Below, one piece after another: positions 31,856 through 43,131 of a stretch of DNA of 64,000 bases. The DNA is taken from positions 1 to 64,000 of the forward strand of contig NZ_JACYOX010000004.1 in the NCBI RefSeq assembly GCF_015352955.1, in the 5' to 3' direction. The notes beneath the pieces were generated by a model, which was not told the DNA's origin, ran no database searches, and saw only the letters and a program-made list of their open reading frames with translations. Made by a program: the position numbers and the translations under genes. Source of the stretch: Noviherbaspirillum soli (GTDB lineage Bacteria; Pseudomonadota; Gammaproteobacteria; Burkholderiales; Burkholderiaceae_D). Each line of letters starts with the position of its first letter. Within the stretch, counting starts at the first letter, position 1.

Positions 31856-31900
31856 CAGGCGGCCCAGCCTTGTCATACCGTAGCGGCCCGCCAATCATTA

Positions 31901-32674
31901 ATGAAAAGCAAGCTCATGAAGCAAACCAGTTCGACGCAAGGAGTGCCTGAAGTATCGGCGGTGCCGCGTCACATTGCCATCATCATGGATGGCAATGGCC
32001 GTTGGGCCACGCGGCGCTTTTTGCCGCGCGTGGCGGGTCATGCCAAGGGCGTCGAGCGGGTCCGCGATGTAGTGGAAAAGTGCGTCGAACGCGGCGTCGA
32101 GTACCTGACCCTGTTTGCGTTCAGCTCCGAGAACTGGCGCCGGCCGGCCGAGGAAGTCTCGGTGCTGATGCGGCTGTTCATGACGGCGCTCGAGCGTGAA
32201 GTCACCAAGATGCATGTCAACAGCATCCGCCTGAAAGTGGTTGGCGACCTGTCTCGGTTCGATCCCAAGCTGCAGGAAATGATCGCCAGCGCCGAGCAGC
32301 GCACCGCCGGCAATACGCGGCTGACGGTGAATGTCTGCGCCAACTATGGCGGCCGCTGGGACGTGATGCAGGCGGTGGGCAAGATGGTGGCAGCCAATCC
32401 CGGTTCCACCGACTTCAGCGAGGAGCAGCTCGCGCCCCATCTGGCGCTGGCTTTCGCGCCGGAGCCTGACCTGTTCATCCGCACGGGCGGCGAACAGCGC
32501 ATTTCCAATTTCATGCTGTGGCAGCTGGCCTATACCGAGATGTATTTCACCGAGACCTACTGGCCCGACTTCAATGGCGCCTCGCTCGACGAAGCCATTG
32601 TGTCTTACCAGCAGCGCGAGCGCCGTTTCGGACGCACCAGTGCCCAACTGATCACGCCGAAGAAAGCTTCCTGA
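31901..32674 (+). CDS. uppS: Undecaprenyl diphosphate synthase
   Basis: UppS makes the C55 lipid carrier for peptidoglycan and lipopolysaccharide by cis-prenyl condensation. The 257-residue protein has the catalytic [21 protein letters not shown] and the C-terminal [15 protein letters not shown] and ELYFT-like segment [12 protein letters not shown]. The start could be 31901 or the ATG at 31916. The stop TGA overlaps the ATG of cdsA. Confidence 0.96.
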   Translation: MKSKLMKQTSSTQGVPEVSAVPRHIAIIMDGNGRWATRRFLPRVAGHAKGVERVRDVVEKCVERGVEYLTLFAFSSENWRRPAEEVSVLMRLFMTALEREVTKMHVNSIRLKVVGDLSRFDPKLQEMIASAEQRTAGNTRLTVNVCANYGGRWDVMQAVGKMVAANPGSTDFSEEQLAPHLALAFAPEPDLFIRTGGEQRISNFMLWQLAYTEMYFTETYWPDFNGASLDEAIVSYQQRERRFGRTSAQLITPKKAS

Positions 32675-33492
32675 TGCTGGCAACCAGAGTCGTCACCGCG
32701 GTCGTGCTACTGGCAGTGCTGCTGGGCGTGGTGTGGTCGGGTTCGACGCTGTTGTTCAATGCCGTTCTGACGCTTTTTTTCGCCGCCGCGATCTGGGAGC
32801 GCACGCGTCTGTTTCAACTGCCCATGCCGCTGCTGGCTCCGGCCTTGTGGTCGGCGGCGCTGCTGCTTGTGCTGCTGCGCTATCTGGACGGCGTGGTCTA
32901 TCCGCTTTGCATGCTGTGCGTGGCGATCTGGGCGATACGTCTCGCGCCGGCGCTGGGCCTGGGCCTGCCGCCGCTTGCCACCCTGCCTAACCGGCTGGTA
33001 TCCGTGGTGTACGGCATTGCGATCCTCGGCTGCTTTGCCGCCATTGCCGCCTTCTACCACCGCTCTCCCGTCTACCTGCTGTCCGTGATGGCCATCGTGT
33101 GGGTGGCCGACATCGGCGCCTATTTCGCCGGCAAGGCCTTTGGCAAGCGCAAGCTCGCGCCGACGATCTCGCCCGGCAAGTCTTGGGAGGGCGCCATAGG
33201 CGGCTGGCTGGCAGTGCTGCTGCTGGCATCGGCCAGCGTCTTCTCAGGCGCCTTGCAGGATACCTTCGCGGTGCACCTGCAGCGCAGCCTGGGCTGGTTC
33301 GGCATGCTGGCGGTGATGACGCTGGTGGTCGCGGCCAGCGTGGTCGGCGACCTGTTCGAATCCATGCTCAAGCGCCGCGCCGGCATGAAGGACAGCAGCA
33401 ACCTGCTGCCGGGCCATGGCGGCGTGCTGGACCGCATCGATGCACTGGTTCCGGTGCTGCCGCTGGCAATCGTGATCGCCTTCCGTTTATAA
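32674..33492 (+). CDS. cdsA: Phosphatidate cytidylyltransferase
   Basis: CdsA makes CDP-diacylglycerol, the precursor of all phospholipids, at the inner membrane. The 272-residue protein is almost wholly hydrophobic, with about eight membrane segments. The C-terminal family signature runs from [16 protein letters not shown] through [20 protein letters not shown]. The ATG overlaps the uppS stop by one base, so translation is coupled. Confidence 0.96.
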   Translation: MLATRVVTAVVLLAVLLGVVWSGSTLLFNAVLTLFFAAAIWERTRLFQLPMPLLAPALWSAALLLVLLRYLDGVVYPLCMLCVAIWAIRLAPALGLGLPPLATLPNRLVSVVYGIAILGCFAAIAAFYHRSPVYLLSVMAIVWVADIGAYFAGKAFGKRKLAPTISPGKSWEGAIGGWLAVLLLASASVFSGALQDTFAVHLQRSLGWFGMLAVMTLVVAASVVGDLFESMLKRRAGMKDSSNLLPGHGGVLDRIDALVPVLPLAIVIAFRL

Positions 33493-33524
33493 CGCCACAA
33501 GGCTATAAGGCTGGATTCGTTTTA

Positions 33525-34694
33525 ATGCAAAACATCACCATTCTTGGTGCGACCGGATCGATCGGCGTTTCCACGCTCGACGTGATCGCACGCCATCCCG
33601 ACCGCTACCGGGTCCACGCGCTGACTGCGCACAGCAAGGTCGACGAACTGGCAGGGCAATGCGCACGCTTCCTGCCCGAGGTGGCGGTAGTCGGCAGTGC
33701 GCAGGCTGCGTCTGCGCTATCGGCGCTGCTGAAGAAGGCCGGCGTCGCCACCGAGGTGCTGTGGGGCGAGGAAGCGCTGTGCCAGGTGGCGTCGGCTTCC
33801 GGATGCGATACGGTGATGGCCGCCATCGTCGGCGCCGCCGGCCTGGCGCCATCGCTCGCCGCCGCGCGCGCCGGCAAGAAGGTCCTGCTGGCCAACAAGG
33901 AAGCGCTGGTGATGTCAGGCCAGCTGTTCATGACCGCCGTTGCCGAAAGCGGCGCAACCCTGTTGCCCATCGACAGCGAGCACAATGCGATCTTCCAGTG
34001 CCTGCCCGGCGACTTCTCGCGGCAGCCCGAGCGCCACGGCATTTCCCGGATATTGCTGACCGCCTCCGGCGGTCCCTTTCTGAACCGGGCGGTCGAGACG
34101 CTGGATACGGTGACGCCGGAAGAAGCGGTCGCGCATCCGAACTGGGTCATGGGACGCAAGATTTCCGTCGATTCCGCCACCATGATGAACAAGGGGCTGG
34201 AAGTCATCGAAGCCGCCTGGCTGTTCGGCGCCTCGGCCGGCCAGATCGAAGTGCTGATCCATCCGCAAAGCGTGATCCATTCCATGGTGTCGTACATCGA
34301 CGGTTCGGTGCTGGCGCAACTCGGCAATCCCGACATGCGTACGCCGATTGCCCATGCGCTGGCCTATCCGGAGCGCATCGCCTCCGGCGTCGCGCCGCTC
34401 GACCTGACCGCCATGGCCCAGCTGCGCTTCGAGCGCCCGGACCTGCGCCGCTTTCCCTGTCTGAAACTGGCGTATGATGCGCTGCAGGCCGGAGGCTCCG
34501 CGCCGGCATTGCTCAATGCCGCCAACGAGATCGCCGTCGAAGCCTTTCTCAACCGCCAGATTGGATTTCGCATGATAGACCAGCTGATAGACCGGGTGAT
34601 GAATACCATTCCCCACGAGCCGGTGGCCGATATCGGCGCACTGCTGGAACAGGACGAAAGGGCGCGCGCGCTGGCGCGGGAGTGCCTGCAATGA
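33525..34694 (+). CDS. dxr: 1-deoxy-D-xylulose 5-phosphate reductoisomerase
   Basis: Dxr carries out the committed step of the MEP isoprenoid pathway, making 2-C-methyl-D-erythritol 4-phosphate with NADPH. The 389-residue protein has the NADPH-binding [12 protein letters not shown], the substrate/metal motifs [11 protein letters not shown] and [12 protein letters not shown], and the C-terminal [13 protein letters not shown]. It is the standard gene between cdsA and rseP. Its stop overlaps the rseP ATG. Confidence 0.97.
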   Translation: MQNITILGATGSIGVSTLDVIARHPDRYRVHALTAHSKVDELAGQCARFLPEVAVVGSAQAASALSALLKKAGVATEVLWGEEALCQVASASGCDTVMAAIVGAAGLAPSLAAARAGKKVLLANKEALVMSGQLFMTAVAESGATLLPIDSEHNAIFQCLPGDFSRQPERHGISRILLTASGGPFLNRAVETLDTVTPEEAVAHPNWVMGRKISVDSATMMNKGLEVIEAAWLFGASAGQIEVLIHPQSVIHSMVSYIDGSVLAQLGNPDMRTPIAHALAYPERIASGVAPLDLTAMAQLRFERPDLRRFPCLKLAYDALQAGGSAPALLNAANEIAVEAFLNRQIGFRMIDQLIDRVMNTIPHEPVADIGALLEQDERARALARECLQ

Positions 34695-36061
34695 TCACGC
34701 TGCTGCAAACGCTGGTGGCGTTCGTGGTGGTGCTGGGCATCCTGGTGGTGGTCCATGAACTTGGCCACTACTGGATTGCCAGGTGGTGCGGCGTCAAGGT
34801 TCTGCGGTTTTCGGTCGGCATGGGCAAGATCGTCTGGTCGCGCAAGTTCGGACCCGACCAGACCGAATGGGCATTGTCGGCGCTGCCGCTTGGCGGTTAC
34901 GTGAAGATGCTGGATGCGCGCGAACAGGACATGTCGCTGGTCAGCGCAGCCGACCGCAAGCGGGAATACACCGTGCAGTCGGTGTGGAAGCGCATCGCCA
35001 TCGTTGCCGCCGGACCGCTGTCGAACTTCCTTCTCGCCATCCTCCTGTTTGGCGGGCTTTATATGTACGGCATTCCCGAGCCGGCGCCGCGCCTGCGGGC
35101 CGTGCCGCAGGAGAGCGCCGCCTACGACGCAGGCCTGCGCGGCGGCGAACTGGTGAAGTCGGTCAATGGCGAACCGGTTCACATCTGGTCCGACCTGCGC
35201 TGGACGCTGCTGCGGGCTGCGGTGGACAAGGCGCCGGCCCGGCTGGAGGTCGAGCGGCCCGATCCTGCGGGCGAGAACGGCGTCGTTGCCGCCAGCGCCA
35301 CGCTGCCAACCAACATGCTCGATGCATCCGAACTCGAAACCGACTTCATGCCGCGGCTTGGCCTTGACCTGGCCCGCCCGCCGGCAGTGCTGGGCAAGCT
35401 CGTCGTCGATGGCCCCGCGGCCCGCGCCGGACTGCGTACCGGCGACAAGGTCGAAGCAATCAATGGGCAGCCGGTGGCCGATGGCGGCGTGTTCGTCGAA
35501 ACGGTGCAGAAGTCGGCTGGCCAGGCCCTGATGCTGTCCATACAGCGCGACGGCAAGCCCATGGAAATCAGCGTGGTGCCGCAGGTCGTGGAAAGTGGCG
35601 GCAAGCGCATCGGCCGCATACAGGCCGAAGTGGCGATGGCGCCTGAAATGGTCAATGTCCGGTCCGGCCCATTGCAGGCGCTCGCGCGCGGCGCCCAGAA
35701 GACCTGGGATACCAGCGTGATGACCATCCGCATGCTGGGCCGCATGATCGTCGGCGAAGTCTCGCTGAAGAACATCACCGGGCCGATCACCATTGCCGAT
35801 TACGCGGGACAGACGGCACGCATCGGCATGGTCAGTTACATCAGCTTTATCGCCTTCATCAGCATCAGCCTGGGCGTGATGAATTTGCTACCGATACCGG
35901 TGCTTGATGGTGGCCTTTTGCTGTATTATTCGCTGGAAGTTTTGACCGGGCGCCCCGTGTCCGAGCGTTTCGGTGAGCTGGCACAACGTGCCGGCATCGG
36001 CATCCTGATGACCCTGATGATGGTGGCGGTCTTTAACGACATCGTCCGCCTGATCTCCTGA
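34691..36061 (+). CDS. rseP: RIP zinc metalloprotease RseP
   Basis: RseP is the site-2 protease that cleaves anti-sigma factors and leftover signal peptides within the inner membrane. The 456-residue protein has the zinc-binding [10 protein letters not shown] in its first membrane segment. Two PDZ domains lie in the periplasm (about residues 120-220 and 225-310), and the third zinc ligand is in [12 protein letters not shown] near the C-terminus. The start overlaps the dxr stop (ATGA). bamA follows after 58 bases. Confidence 0.96.
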   Translation: MITLLQTLVAFVVVLGILVVVHELGHYWIARWCGVKVLRFSVGMGKIVWSRKFGPDQTEWALSALPLGGYVKMLDAREQDMSLVSAADRKREYTVQSVWKRIAIVAAGPLSNFLLAILLFGGLYMYGIPEPAPRLRAVPQESAAYDAGLRGGELVKSVNGEPVHIWSDLRWTLLRAAVDKAPARLEVERPDPAGENGVVAASATLPTNMLDASELETDFMPRLGLDLARPPAVLGKLVVDGPAARAGLRTGDKVEAINGQPVADGGVFVETVQKSAGQALMLSIQRDGKPMEISVVPQVVESGGKRIGRIQAEVAMAPEMVNVRSGPLQALARGAQKTWDTSVMTIRMLGRMIVGEVSLKNITGPITIADYAGQTARIGMVSYISFIAFISISLGVMNLLPIPVLDGGLLLYYSLEVLTGRPVSERFGELAQRAGIGILMTLMMVAVFNDIVRLIS

Positions 36062-36068
36062 GGTAGAG

Positions 36069-36084
36069 GCCCGACATCTCGGGC
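36069..36084. other. Short hairpin between rseP and bamA
   Basis: GCCCGA, loop CATC, TCGGGC forms a perfect 6-bp stem eight bases after the rseP stop. No T-run follows. It may be a transcript-processing or stability element that separates bamA expression from rseP. Confidence 0.4.
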
Positions 36085-36119
36085 TCGCCTCACACCAGTA
36101 CATTACACAACAACAGCAA

Positions 36120-38450
36120 ATGAAATTACATTCAGAGCGTTTTTTTCTGTCTCTTCGTCCTCGTCGTCTGATTGTCTCCGCCATCATCGCACTTTGTTCC
36201 GGCTCCGCCCTGGCGGTCGATCCCTTTACGGTACGAGACATCCGCGTGGAAGGGATACAGCGCACTGAAGCCGGCACCGTGTTCAACTATCTGCCTGTGA
36301 AGGTCGGCGACACCTTCACTGACGAGAAGGGCGCGGCATCGATCAAGGCCCTGTACGCCACCGGGTTTTTCAAGGATGTACGGGTCGAAGCGGAAGGCGA
36401 CGTTCTGGTTGTGACCGTGGAAGAGCGCCCGGCCATCGGCGCGGTTGAATTCACCGGCACCAAGGAGTTCGACAAGGACACCCTGACCAAGGCGCTCAAG
36501 GAAATCGGACTGGGCGAATCGCGCATCTACGACAAGGCATTGCTGGACCGTGCAGAGCAGGAGTTGAAGCGGCAGTACCTGTCGCGCGGCCTGTATGGTG
36601 TGCAGATCACGACCACCGTCACGCCGATCGAGCGCAACCGGGTCAACATCAACTTCGCCGTGGACGAAGGCGACATCTCGCGCATCCGCGAGATCAATAT
36701 CGTCGGCAACAAGGCTTTCTCCGACAAGGAATTGCGGGACGTGATCAAGCTGACCACGCCCGGATGGTTTACCTGGTACACCAAGAACGACCAGTACTCC
36801 AAGCAGAAGCTGACCGGCGACATCGAGACCCTCAAGTCCTTCTATCTCAATCGCGGCTACCTTGAAATGCAGGTGGAATCGACCCAGGTGTCGATCACGC
36901 CAGACCGCAAGGACATCTATGTCACCATCAACATCACCGAAGGCGACAAGTTCACGGTATCGGATGTCAAGCTGGAAGGCGAAATGTTCGGGCGCGAGGA
37001 AGAGCTCAAGTCGCTGGTGCAGCTCAAGCCCGGCGATGTGTTCTCGGGCGCCAAGCTGACCGAGACCACCAAGAAAATCTCCGAGCGTCTGGGTAACTTC
37101 GGCTACGCCTTTGCCAACGTCAATGCCAACCCCCAGATCGACCGGGAAAAGAAGCAGGTTGCGTTCACCATCCTGGTCGATCCGGGCAAGCGTGTCTATG
37201 TCCGACGCATCAATATCGGCGGCAACACCCGCACGCGCGATGAAGTCATCCGCCGCGAGATGCGACAGCTGGAAAGCTCCTGGTACGACGCTTCCAAGAT
37301 CAAGCTCTCGCGCGACCGCGTCAATCGCCTGGGTTATTTCACCGAGGTGAATGTGGATACGCCTGAAGTGCCGGGCACGACCGACCAGGTCGACCTCAAC
37401 ATGAACATCGTCGAGAAGCCAACGGGCGCGATTTCGCTCGGCGCCGGTTTCTCCAGCAGCGAGAAGCTGACCCTGACCGGCTCGATCCAGCAGGCCAATG
37501 CGTTTGGCAGCGGCAATACCATTGGCCTGGATGTCAACACCAGCCGGCGCTATCGCACCATCGCAGTGTCGCAGACCAATCCGTATTTCACCGACGACGG
37601 CGTCAGCCGCAGTTATGAAGCATTCGTGCGCACCACGCGGCCGCCCATTGTCACGACGAGCAACTACCGCATCAGGACAATTGGCGGCAATGTCCGGTTC
37701 GGCGTGCCGTTTTCCGAGGTCGATACGGTGTTCTTCGGCGCCGGCGCCGAGCATACGCAGGTCGATGTGGATGAAACCAGCCCACTGCTGTATCGCAAGT
37801 TTGTCTCCGACTTCGGCAGCGACAATACCGCAAAGGCAACGTCATTTCCCCTGACCGTCGCATGGCAGCGCGACAACCGCGACAGCGCCCTGATACCGAC
37901 CACTGGCCGTTACCAGAGGGCCAACCTGGAGCTTTCCATGCTGGGCGACCTGCGTTACTATCGCGCCGTCTATCAGCACCAGTACTTCAAGCCGCTTTCC
38001 AGCACCATGACGCTGGCGCTGAACGGTGAAGTCGATTACGGCAACGCACTGAGCAATCGTCCCTATCCGGTCTTCAAGAACTTCTATGCCGGCGGCATAG
38101 GATCGGTTCGTGGCTACGAAAGCTCGTCGCTGTCGGTGAAGGGAACCGACCGGGCGAATATTACCGGCGGTAATGCTCGTCTCATCATGAATGCCGAATT
38201 GCAGTTCCCGTTCCCGGGCACAGGCGCGGATCGCACCCTGCGCTGGTTTACCTTCCTTGACGCCGGCCAGGTCTTCAACACCACTGCGGACGAGAAGGTT
38301 AGCGTGTCCAATCTGCGCTACTCGGCAGGTGTCGGCATCAGCTGGGTCTCGCCGATCGGTCCGTTGAAACTGAGCTTCGGCAAGGCGCTCAATGCCAAGG
38401 ATGCCGACCTGACACAGCCCTTCCAGTTCCAGTTGGGAACCGGTTTCTGA
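36120..38450 (+). CDS. bamA: Outer membrane protein assembly factor BamA
   Basis: BamA folds and inserts outer-membrane beta-barrel proteins. The 776-residue protein has a signal peptide (cut after SGSALA, about residue 33) and five POTRA domains in the N-terminal half, beginning VDPFTVRDIRVEGIQR. The C-terminal 16-stranded barrel carries the VRGYESSS region of the conserved inward-folding loop and ends in FQFQLGTGF, with the C-terminal aromatic typical of barrels. Gene order rseP-bamA-skp-lpxD is conserved across proteobacteria. Confidence 0.97.
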   Translation: MKLHSERFFLSLRPRRLIVSAIIALCSGSALAVDPFTVRDIRVEGIQRTEAGTVFNYLPVKVGDTFTDEKGAASIKALYATGFFKDVRVEAEGDVLVVTVEERPAIGAVEFTGTKEFDKDTLTKALKEIGLGESRIYDKALLDRAEQELKRQYLSRGLYGVQITTTVTPIERNRVNINFAVDEGDISRIREINIVGNKAFSDKELRDVIKLTTPGWFTWYTKNDQYSKQKLTGDIETLKSFYLNRGYLEMQVESTQVSITPDRKDIYVTINITEGDKFTVSDVKLEGEMFGREEELKSLVQLKPGDVFSGAKLTETTKKISERLGNFGYAFANVNANPQIDREKKQVAFTILVDPGKRVYVRRINIGGNTRTRDEVIRREMRQLESSWYDASKIKLSRDRVNRLGYFTEVNVDTPEVPGTTDQVDLNMNIVEKPTGAISLGAGFSSSEKLTLTGSIQQANAFGSGNTIGLDVNTSRRYRTIAVSQTNPYFTDDGVSRSYEAFVRTTRPPIVTTSNYRIRTIGGNVRFGVPFSEVDTVFFGAGAEHTQVDVDETSPLLYRKFVSDFGSDNTAKATSFPLTVAWQRDNRDSALIPTTGRYQRANLELSMLGDLRYYRAVYQHQYFKPLSSTMTLALNGEVDYGNALSNRPYPVFKNFYAGGIGSVRGYESSSLSVKGTDRANITGGNARLIMNAELQFPFPGTGADRTLRWFTFLDAGQVFNTTADEKVSVSNLRYSAGVGISWVSPIGPLKLSFGKALNAKDADLTQPFQFQLGTGF

Positions 38451-38494
38451 TATGTTGCGGCGATAACAGATTTTTTGAATTGCGGAGAAGATCC

Positions 38495-39013
38495 TTGAAG
38501 TTTTCCATCCAACAGTCTCTGGTCGCACGCTGTGCGGCCGTGTTTGCCGCTTCCGTCGTCTGCATGGGCGCTGTCCAGGCACAGGAAGTCAAAGTCGGTT
38601 TCGTCAGCACCGAGCGAATTTTCCGCGAGGCAGCGCCGGCAAAAACAGCCAACGCCAAGATCGAGCAGGAGTTCTCCAAGCGCGACAAGGACTTGCAGGA
38701 CATGGGCGCGCGCCTGAAGTCCATGGCCGACAAGCTCGACAAGGATGCGCCGGTTCTGTCGGAGTCCGACCGCGTGCGGCGCCAGCGGGAATTGAGCGAT
38801 CTTGACAAGGACTTCCAGCGTCGTCAGCGCGAGTTCCGTGAAGACCTGAACCAGCGTCGCAATGAGGAACTGGCAACGGTCCTGGAACGCACCAATCGCG
38901 TGATCAAGCAGATCGCCGAGGCGGAAAAATACGACATCGTGTTCCAGGAAGCGGTCTATATCAGCCCGCGCATCGACATCACCGACAAAGTGCTGAAGGC
39001 GCTGAACAAGTAA
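38495..39013 (+). CDS. skp: Periplasmic chaperone Skp/OmpH
   Basis: Skp holds unfolded outer-membrane proteins in the periplasm. The 172-residue protein has a signal peptide cut after AVQA (about residue 29) and a long charged coiled coil (KSMADKLDKDAPVL, SDLDKDFQRRQREF) for the chaperone arms. I chose the TTG at 38495 because GGAGAAG lies just upstream and the resulting signal peptide is of normal length. The TTG at 38480 would put its start before that ribosome-binding site. Confidence 0.92.
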   Translation: MKFSIQQSLVARCAAVFAASVVCMGAVQAQEVKVGFVSTERIFREAAPAKTANAKIEQEFSKRDKDLQDMGARLKSMADKLDKDAPVLSESDRVRRQRELSDLDKDFQRRQREFREDLNQRRNEELATVLERTNRVIKQIAEAEKYDIVFQEAVYISPRIDITDKVLKALNK

Positions 39014-39026
39014 GCGGTGCAAAACC

Positions 39027-40088
39027 ATGGCGATACCCCTGCGGCAACTGGTTGAACAGGTAGGCGGACAGCTGCAGGGCGATCCGGACACGCTCGTATC
39101 CGGCATCGCGCCGCTCGATGCGGCCGGCGCTTTCCATGTCAGCTTTCTGTCCAATCCCAAGTTGCGGACCCAGGCTGCGGCCAGTGCCGCTGCCGCGCTG
39201 ATACTGACCGAAGCCGATAGCGAACGCATCGGTAGCCAGTATGCCGGCGCCCGCATCCTGACCGAGCGGCCCTATGCCTACTTCGCGCGCGCAGCCCAGC
39301 TGTTCGCCGCGCTGGCGGCGCCGCCGGTCCAGCCCGGCATTCATGCCAGCGCGGCAATTGATCCAGGTGCGAAGGTGGCGGCAAGCGCCTGTATCGGTCC
39401 ACACGTTACCGTCGAGGCGGGCGCCGTGATCGGCGAGCGCTGCATCATCGACAGCGGCTGCGTGATCGGCCGCAACGCCGTGGTCGGCGCCGACACCCAT
39501 TTTCATCCCCGTGTGTGTTTTCTGGACGGATGCGTCATCGGCGAGCGCGGCATCCTGCATTCCGGCGCCGTGATCGGCGCCGATGGCTTCGGGTTCGCCA
39601 ACGAGGGCGGCGCCTGGATCAAGATCCCGCAGACCGGCAGGGTCGTCATCGGCAATGATGTCGAGATCGGCGCCAATACCACCGTCGACCGCGGCGCACT
39701 GGCCGATACCGTGATCGAGGATGGCGTCAAGCTGGATAACCAGATACAGATCGGCCACAACTGCCATATCGGCGCCCACACCGCGATGGCCGGCTGCGTC
39801 GGCGTGGCCGGCAGCGCGACGATAGGAAGGTACTGCACCTTTGGCGGTGCGGCCATGATATTGGGCCATCTGGCGATCGCCGACAATGTCCATATCTCTT
39901 CAGGCAGCCTGGTCAGCCGCTCCATCACCGAAGCAGGCCAGTACACCGGGTTTTATCCTCTGGCCACCAATGCGGAATGGGAAAGGTCGGCCGCCATCGT
40001 GCGCAATCTCTCCGGCATGCGCAGCAGGATGCGTGAACTGGAAAAAACGGTAGCGATGCTGACCAGTCAAAACAAGAACGAGCAATGA
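39027..40088 (+). CDS. lpxD: UDP-3-O-acylglucosamine N-acyltransferase
   Basis: LpxD adds the N-linked acyl chain in lipid A synthesis. The 353-residue protein has a uridine-binding N-terminal domain followed by a left-handed beta-helix of hexapeptide repeats. The catalytic His lies within [15 protein letters not shown]. The C-terminal helical extension binds acyl-ACP. It overlaps the upstream possible start of fabZ. Confidence 0.97.
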   Translation: MAIPLRQLVEQVGGQLQGDPDTLVSGIAPLDAAGAFHVSFLSNPKLRTQAAASAAAALILTEADSERIGSQYAGARILTERPYAYFARAAQLFAALAAPPVQPGIHASAAIDPGAKVAASACIGPHVTVEAGAVIGERCIIDSGCVIGRNAVVGADTHFHPRVCFLDGCVIGERGILHSGAVIGADGFGFANEGGAWIKIPQTGRVVIGNDVEIGANTTVDRGALADTVIEDGVKLDNQIQIGHNCHIGAHTAMAGCVGVAGSATIGRYCTFGGAAMILGHLAIADNVHISSGSLVSRSITEAGQYTGFYPLATNAEWERSAAIVRNLSGMRSRMRELEKTVAMLTSQNKNEQ

Positions 40089-40570
40089 AAGAAACCACTA
40101 TGAACACGCTGGACATCAACCAGATCAAGGAATATCTGCCACACCGTTACCCCTTGCTGCTGGTCGACCGGGTGCTGGATTACGAAGTTGGCAAGTCGAT
40201 TACCGCAATCAAGAACGTCACCATCAACGAGGAATTCTTCAACGGGCATTTCCCGCACAAGCCAGTCATGCCCGGCGTGCTGATGATCGAGGCGCTGGCC
40301 CAGACGGCTGCGCTGCTGTCCTTCCTGACCATGGGCAAGAAGCCCGACAGCAGCTCGGTGGTGTATTTCGTGGGCATCGACGCGGCGCGTTTCAAGCGTC
40401 CTGTCGGCCCTGGCGACCAGTTGCGCATGGAGGTCGAAATCACCCGCTCCTCGCGCGGCATCTACAAATACGCCGCGCGCGGCCTGGTGGACGGTGAGGT
40501 TGCGCTGGAAGCGGAACTGATGTGCACGATGCGCAGCAGCACCGACGCCAGCCAGCCAGCGGGACAGTAA
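40085..40570 (+). CDS. fabZ: 3-hydroxyacyl-ACP dehydratase FabZ
   Basis: FabZ dehydrates 3-hydroxyacyl-ACP in fatty acid elongation and shares its substrate pool with LpxA and LpxD. The 161-residue protein has the hot-dog fold motif [19 protein letters not shown] with catalytic His and Glu. Two starts are possible: 40085, overlapping the lpxD stop (ATGA), or 40100 (NTLDINQIK), which fits the family length better. The stop overlaps the lpxA ATG. Confidence 0.95.
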   Translation: MKETTMNTLDINQIKEYLPHRYPLLLVDRVLDYEVGKSITAIKNVTINEEFFNGHFPHKPVMPGVLMIEALAQTAALLSFLTMGKKPDSSSVVYFVGIDAARFKRPVGPGDQLRMEVEITRSSRGIYKYAARGLVDGEVALEAELMCTMRSSTDASQPAGQ

Positions 40571-41361
40571 TGGCCCTGATTCATCCTACCGCCATCATCG
40601 ATGCGAAGGCTGAGCTCGACGCCTCGGTCGAGGTTGGCCCTTACAGCGTGATCGGCCCGCGGGTGCGTATTGGCGCAGGCACGCGCATTGCGTCGCATGT
40701 GGTCGTCGAGGGCGATACCACGATAGGGCGCGACAACGTGATCTATCAGTTCTGCTCCCTGGGCGGCGCGCCGCAGGACAAGAAATACCGCGGCGAGCCG
40801 ACACGCCTGGAGATCGGCGACCGCAACACGATCCGTGAATATTGCAGCCTGAACCTTGGCACCGTCCAGGACGCCGGCGTCACCCGCCTTGGCAATGACA
40901 ACTGGATACTGGCCTATGTGCATATTGCGCATGACTGCCAGGTCGGCAGCAACACCATCTTTTCCAACAATGCCACGCTGGCCGGACACGTCCACGTCGG
41001 CGACTGGGTCATCATGAGCGGCTTCGCCGCGGTGCATCAGTTCTGCAAGATCGGCGACCATGCCTTCGTCGGCATGAATGCCAGCCTGTCGCAGGATGTG
41101 CCGCCGTTCATCCTGGCCGCTGGCACGCCGATCGCGCCGCGCGGCCTGAATATCGAAGGCCTGAAGCGCCGCGGCTTCGGCGCCGATGAAATCGCCGCGC
41201 TGCGCCGCGCCTACAAGCTCATCTACAAGTCAGGCCTGACGCTCGACGAGGCACGCGCTGCGCTGGCCCGGGAAGAGGCTGGTCTGGATGGCAATCCCGC
41301 AGGGCGGCTGCGCAGCATGCGCGCTTTCCTCGACAACGCTTCCCGTGGCATCGTCCGCTGA
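40570..41361 (+). CDS. lpxA: UDP-N-acetylglucosamine acyltransferase
   Basis: LpxA carries out the first step of lipid A synthesis, 3-O-acylation of UDP-GlcNAc. The 263-residue protein begins IHPTAIIDAKAELDASVEVG, entering the beta-helix at once. The catalytic His is in LAYVHIAHDCQVGSN; the C-terminal helical part contains RGLNIEGLKRRGF. The ATG overlaps the fabZ stop by one base (TAATG). Confidence 0.97.
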   Translation: MALIHPTAIIDAKAELDASVEVGPYSVIGPRVRIGAGTRIASHVVVEGDTTIGRDNVIYQFCSLGGAPQDKKYRGEPTRLEIGDRNTIREYCSLNLGTVQDAGVTRLGNDNWILAYVHIAHDCQVGSNTIFSNNATLAGHVHVGDWVIMSGFAAVHQFCKIGDHAFVGMNASLSQDVPPFILAAGTPIAPRGLNIEGLKRRGFGADEIAALRRAYKLIYKSGLTLDEARAALAREEAGLDGNPAGRLRSMRAFLDNASRGIVR

Positions 41362-42514
41362 ACTGGCGATTGCGCTGGTAGCCGGCGAAACGTCGGGCGA
41401 CTTGCTGGCGGCGCGCCTGCTGTCCGGCCTGCGTCCGCAGTTGCCGCAGGCCCGCCTGCACGGCATCGGCGGCGCCCGCATGGCCGAGCACGGCTTCATC
41501 AGCGACTGGCCGATGGACAAGCTGTCGGTGCGCGGCTTGTTCGAAGTGCTTGCGCACTACCGCGAAATAAAGGGTATCCAGCTTGCGCTGCGCGACCAGC
41601 TGCTGCGCGAGCGGCCCGCTGCCTTCATCGGCGTGGATGCGCCGGATTTCAACCTTGGGCTGGAAGCAGAACTGAAGCAGGCAGGCATACCCACCATGCA
41701 TTTCATTGGTCCATCGATCTGGGCCTGGCGCGGCGGCCGCATCAAAAAGATTGCGCGCGCCGTGTCGCACATGCTGGTGATCTTCCCGTTCGAGGAAGCC
41801 ATCTACCGCCAGGCCGGCATCCCGGCTACCTACGTTGGCCATCCGCTGGCGGAAGTGATCCCGATGCAGCCCGATACCGGCGCGGCTCGTGCTGCGCTGG
41901 GCTTGCAGGGCAACGCGCCGGTGGTGGCGATCCTGCCCGGCAGCCGCATGTCCGAGCTCAAGTACAACAGCGTTGCCTTCCTGTCGGCGGCGCAACTGCT
42001 GGCCGCGCGCGACCGGTCGATCCGCTTCGTCGCGCCGATGGCGGGCCAGGCGCAGCGGCAGTACTTCGAAAGCCTGCTGGCCGGCGCCGGCCTGGCCGAT
42101 CTGCCGCTGCAGATACTGGATGGCCAGTCGCATGCGGCGCTGGCCGCCGCCGACGCGGTGCTGGTGGCGTCGGGCACCGCGACGCTGGAAGTGGCGCTCT
42201 ACAAGAAGCCAATGGTGATAGCGTATAAAATGATGGCCGCTTCCTGGCAGGTGATGCGGCACATGGGCTACCAGCCCTGGGTAGGCTTGCCCAATATCCT
42301 GGCGCGTGAATTTCTGGTGCCGGAATTGCTGCAGCACGCGGCTACGCCAGAAGCGATTGCCGATGCCCTCTGGAAGCAGTTGACCGACGGCAATGCGCGT
42401 CAGGTGCTGGTGCAGCGCTTTACCGACATGCACCATACGCTGCTGCGCGACACCGCCCGCCTGAGCGCGGATGCGGTGCTTGAAATGATCGCTAACCATC
42501 GAGGACGCCCTTGA
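41288..42514 (+). CDS. lpxB: Lipid A disaccharide synthase
   Basis: LpxB joins UDP-diacylglucosamine with lipid X to give the lipid A disaccharide. The protein has the N-terminal glycosyltransferase motif [39 protein letters not shown] and the nucleotide-binding [12 protein letters not shown]. The ATG at 41288 gives 408 residues, overlaps lpxA by 74 bases and has AAGAGG upstream. A GTG at 41345 would give a more usual N-terminus but lacks a ribosome-binding site. The start is therefore uncertain. Confidence 0.94.
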   Translation: MAIPQGGCAACALSSTTLPVASSAELAIALVAGETSGDLLAARLLSGLRPQLPQARLHGIGGARMAEHGFISDWPMDKLSVRGLFEVLAHYREIKGIQLALRDQLLRERPAAFIGVDAPDFNLGLEAELKQAGIPTMHFIGPSIWAWRGGRIKKIARAVSHMLVIFPFEEAIYRQAGIPATYVGHPLAEVIPMQPDTGAARAALGLQGNAPVVAILPGSRMSELKYNSVAFLSAAQLLAARDRSIRFVAPMAGQAQRQYFESLLAGAGLADLPLQILDGQSHAALAAADAVLVASGTATLEVALYKKPMVIAYKMMAASWQVMRHMGYQPWVGLPNILAREFLVPELLQHAATPEAIADALWKQLTDGNARQVLVQRFTDMHHTLLRDTARLSADAVLEMIANHRGRP

Positions 42515-43131
42515 AGAAGACACCCCGCGAGCGCACCTTGCCGCTGTTTGATCATGCCAGCGAAATCGTCTGCGGCGTCGATGAGGCCGGCCGTGGGCCG
42601 CTGGCCGGCCCGGTGTTTGCCGCCGCCGTGATTCTCGACCCGGCGCGCCCCATACCCGGCCTGCGCGATTCGAAGAAGCTGACCGCCGCGCGCCGCGAGG
42701 AACTGGCTGTACTGATCCGGCGCGATGCGCTGGCCTGGTCGGTCGCCCAGTGCTGTGAAAACGAGATCGACACGCTCAACATCCTGCACGCCACCATGCT
42801 GGCGATGCGGCGCGCAATCGAAGGGCTGCATCGGCAACCGACGCTGGCGCTGATCGACGGCAATCGCTGTCCGCCGGCGGCAGTGCGCTGCGAAGCCATC
42901 GTCGGCGGCGACGACCTGGTAGAGGCGATTTCCGCCGCGTCCATCCTGGCCAAGACCGGGCGCGATGCCGCGCTGGTGGCCTTGCACCAGACCTATCCGC
43001 AATATGGCTTCGACCAGCACAAGGGTTATCCGACCGCGCTGCATCTGGAGCGGCTGCAATTGCACGGCGTGTCGCCCGCGCACCGGCGTTCTTATGCTCC
43101 GGTGCGGGCGATGCTGGACCCGCGGCCATGA
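42511..43131 (+). CDS. rnhB: Ribonuclease HII
   Basis: RNase HII cuts RNA in RNA-DNA hybrids and starts removal of misincorporated ribonucleotides. The 206-residue protein has the acidic active-site motif [21 protein letters not shown], and ALIDGN, with the further Asp in [15 protein letters not shown]. Translation starts at TTG 42511 with GAGG seven bases upstream, overlapping the lpxB stop. It overlaps the next gene by four bases. Confidence 0.95.
   Translation: MKKTPRERTLPLFDHASEIVCGVDEAGRGPLAGPVFAAAVILDPARPIPGLRDSKKLTAARREELAVLIRRDALAWSVAQCCENEIDTLNILHATMLAMRRAIEGLHRQPTLALIDGNRCPPAAVRCEAIVGGDDLVEAISAASILAKTGRDAALVALHQTYPQYGFDQHKGYPTALHLERLQLHGVSPAHRRSYAPVRAMLDPRP

Noticed and set aside
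38480-38494. TTG at 38480 as the start of skp
   Set aside because: It lies before the ribosome-binding sequence GGAGAAG, which fits the TTG at 38495 instead.
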